Of a stretch of 64,000 bases of DNA, positions 62,848-64,000 are shown in pieces. Both the position numbers and the translations under genes were made by a program. Under the pieces are notes generated by a model. The model was given only the letters and a program-made list of their open reading frames with translations, had not been told where the DNA came from and ran no database searches. This DNA is from Glaciecola blandensis (lineage in GTDB: Bacteria; Pseudomonadota; Gammaproteobacteria; Enterobacterales; Alteromonadaceae). The DNA lies in the NCBI RefSeq assembly GCF_031846165.1, contig NZ_JAVRIE010000001.1, forward strand, positions 1,116,001 to 1,180,000, in the 5' to 3' direction. Each line of letters starts with the position of its first letter. Position 1 is the first letter of the stretch.

Positions 62848-64000
62848 TTAGTCTCTTAGTTCACGACGCAGTATTTTACCCACGTTCGTTTTAGGAAGCT
62901 CGTCGCGAAACTCTATAGTTTTTGGCACTTTATATCCAGTTAATAAAGACTTACAGTGTTCAATAACTTGCTGCTCGGTAACGTCGTCGCTTTTCTTAAC
63001 CACAAATAATTTCACAACTTCACCCGAGACTTCATGTGGAATACCGATCGCAGCAGCTTCCATGACACCGTCATGCATTGCCGCAACCTCTTCAATTTCA
63101 TTTGGAAATACATTGAACCCCGAGACCAAAATCATATCTTTTTTGCGGTCGACAATATAGAAAAAGCCGTCTTCATCCATCTTCGCAATATCGCCCGTTG
63201 CTAACCAGCCATCTGACATAATTTCGTCAGTTGCTTCAGGACGATTCAGATAACCCACCATGACTTGCGGACCTTTAACAAACATTTCACCGGCTTCGCC
63301 TTCAGCAACGTCCTCACCTTCATCGTCAACTAAACGAATATCCGTTGATGGCACAGGAAGCCCGATTGAGCCCTTGTATTCGCTAATATTTGTTGGATTA
63401 ACTGTTACGACGGGTGAACATTCAGTGAGGCCATAACCCTCAAGTAATACAGTGCCTGTTATCGCCTGCCACTTTTCAGCTACAGGCCTTTGCACAGCCA
63501 TGCCACCGCCAAGTCCGAATCTGAAATTACTAAAATCCAACTCTGCAAACCCGGGTGTATTGATCAGGCCATTAAATAAGGTATTCACGCCAGTGATGAT
63601 AGCAAACGGGTATTTATTGAGTTCGCTAACAAAACCCTTCATATCTCTAGGGTTAGTGATCAAAAGGTTTGGACAACCATATTTTAAGAAAGTGAGGCAA
63701 TTGCTGGTCAAAGCGAAGATATGATAAAGCGGTAATGCTGTCACTACCATGTCTTTGCCGATGGACACCGAACTCTCCAAGGTTCCTGAGACTTGTTCTA
63801 AGTTTGCGACCATATTCTGATGGCTTAACATCGCTCCTTTAGAAACACCTGTTGTACCGCCAGTATATTGAAGAAATGCGATATCTGAAGGGAGTACTTT
63901 CGGTCTTGAATATGTTTGATTCTCGCCAATAGCCATTGCCTGTGTGAAACGTTTCGCCTTCGGCAAATCATAATCAGGCACCATTTTTTTGATATATTTC
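62848..64000 (-). CDS. fadD: Long-chain acyl-CoA synthetase FadD, C-terminal part
   Basis: The frame is open to the right window edge, so the N-terminus is missing. About 384 residues are visible of a family usually near 550-560. ANL-superfamily motifs: ATP loop 'YTGGTTGVSKGAMLSH', 'YGLTECSP', 'GWLATGDIAKMDEDGFFYIV' and the hinge 'DRKKDMILVSGFNVFPNEIE', plus the C-terminal 'PKTNVGKILRRELRD' with the catalytic Lys. It activates fatty acids with CoA and ATP at the inner membrane. It is upstream of rnd as in E. coli. Confidence 0.95.
   Translation of the reverse strand, partial: KYIKKMVPDYDLPKAKRFTQAMAIGENQTYSRPKVLPSDIAFLQYTGGTTGVSKGAMLSHQNMVANLEQVSGTLESSVSIGKDMVVTALPLYHIFALTSNCLTFLKYGCPNLLITNPRDMKGFVSELNKYPFAIITGVNTLFNGLINTPGFAELDFSNFRFGLGGGMAVQRPVAEKWQAITGTVLLEGYGLTECSPVVTVNPTNISEYKGSIGLPVPSTDIRLVDDEGEDVAEGEAGEMFVKGPQVMVGYLNRPEATDEIMSDGWLATGDIAKMDEDGFFYIVDRKKDMILVSGFNVFPNEIEEVAAMHDGVMEAAAIGIPHEVSGEVVKLFVVKKSDDVTEQQVIEHCKSLLTGYKVPKTIEFRDELPKTNVGKILRRELRD

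Overview
The window is an ordinary-looking chromosomal segment of a marine gammaproteobacterium, most likely an Alteromonadales member (Alteromonas/Glaciecola/Paraglaciecola-like). The evidence is gene content and order: ubiF|miaB-ybeZ-ybeY-ybeX-lnt, carAB-dapB, grpE-dnaK-dnaJ, nadK-recN-bamE, fabB|mnmC-yfcL-epmC, fadR-dsbB and ycgN-ycgM-ycgL-rnd-fadD all follow gammaproteobacterial synteny, and base composition is moderately AT-rich. I see no rRNA, tRNA, CRISPR array, prophage or insertion sequence. The first gene (alanine/Na+ symporter tail) and the last (fadD) run off the window edges.

Layout. 0.3-9.5 kb: a two-helix small protein, UbiF, then the miaB-ybeZ-ybeY-corC-lnt operon (tRNA modification, ribosome maturation, lipoprotein acylation) closed by a terminator, and a SulP transporter. 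9.5-15.8 kb: greA, carB-carA and dapB, all on the minus strand. 15.9-17.5 kb: a cytochrome b561-type gene and a cytochrome c' flanking a probable 30-residue membrane peptide with its own strong terminator. 17.7-21.8 kb: grpE, dnaK and dnaJ, with sigma-32-like promoters visible before both grpE and dnaK. 21.9-27.2 kb: a CrbS/MxtR-type hybrid kinase with a sodium-solute-symporter sensor, a diguanylate cyclase, and a CrbR/ErdR-type regulator, a pair known elsewhere to control acetate use.

27.3-34.3 kb is the most distinctive region: a TonB-dependent receptor, divergent from a GntP-type permease, an exported MetX-like alpha/beta hydrolase, a secreted/lipoprotein polyhydroxybutyrate depolymerase and 3-hydroxybutyrate dehydrogenase. 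Read together they look like a self-contained locus for taking up and degrading PHB or its oligomers. It sits where other gammaproteobacteria have grpE next to nadK.

34.4-38.8 kb: nadK, anmK, recN (with a clear LexA box) and bamE. 38.8-45.6 kb, minus strand: pdxB (apparently starting at CTG), asd, fimV and a GGDEF gene broken by one in-frame amber codon. 45.7-53.5 kb: fabB, divergent mnmC, three tandem FlgO-domain lipoproteins, yfcL, an AcoX-like NAD-kinase homologue and epmC. 53.6-64 kb: a thioesterase with an anchored aspartic protease, fadH and fadR (with a FadR-like box upstream of fadR), dsbB, ycgN, ycgM, an MltB-type transglycosylase, ycgL, rnd and fadD. Fatty-acid, hydroxybutyrate and acetate metabolism are a recurring theme. 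Non-ATG starts (TTG, GTG, one CTG) are frequent.
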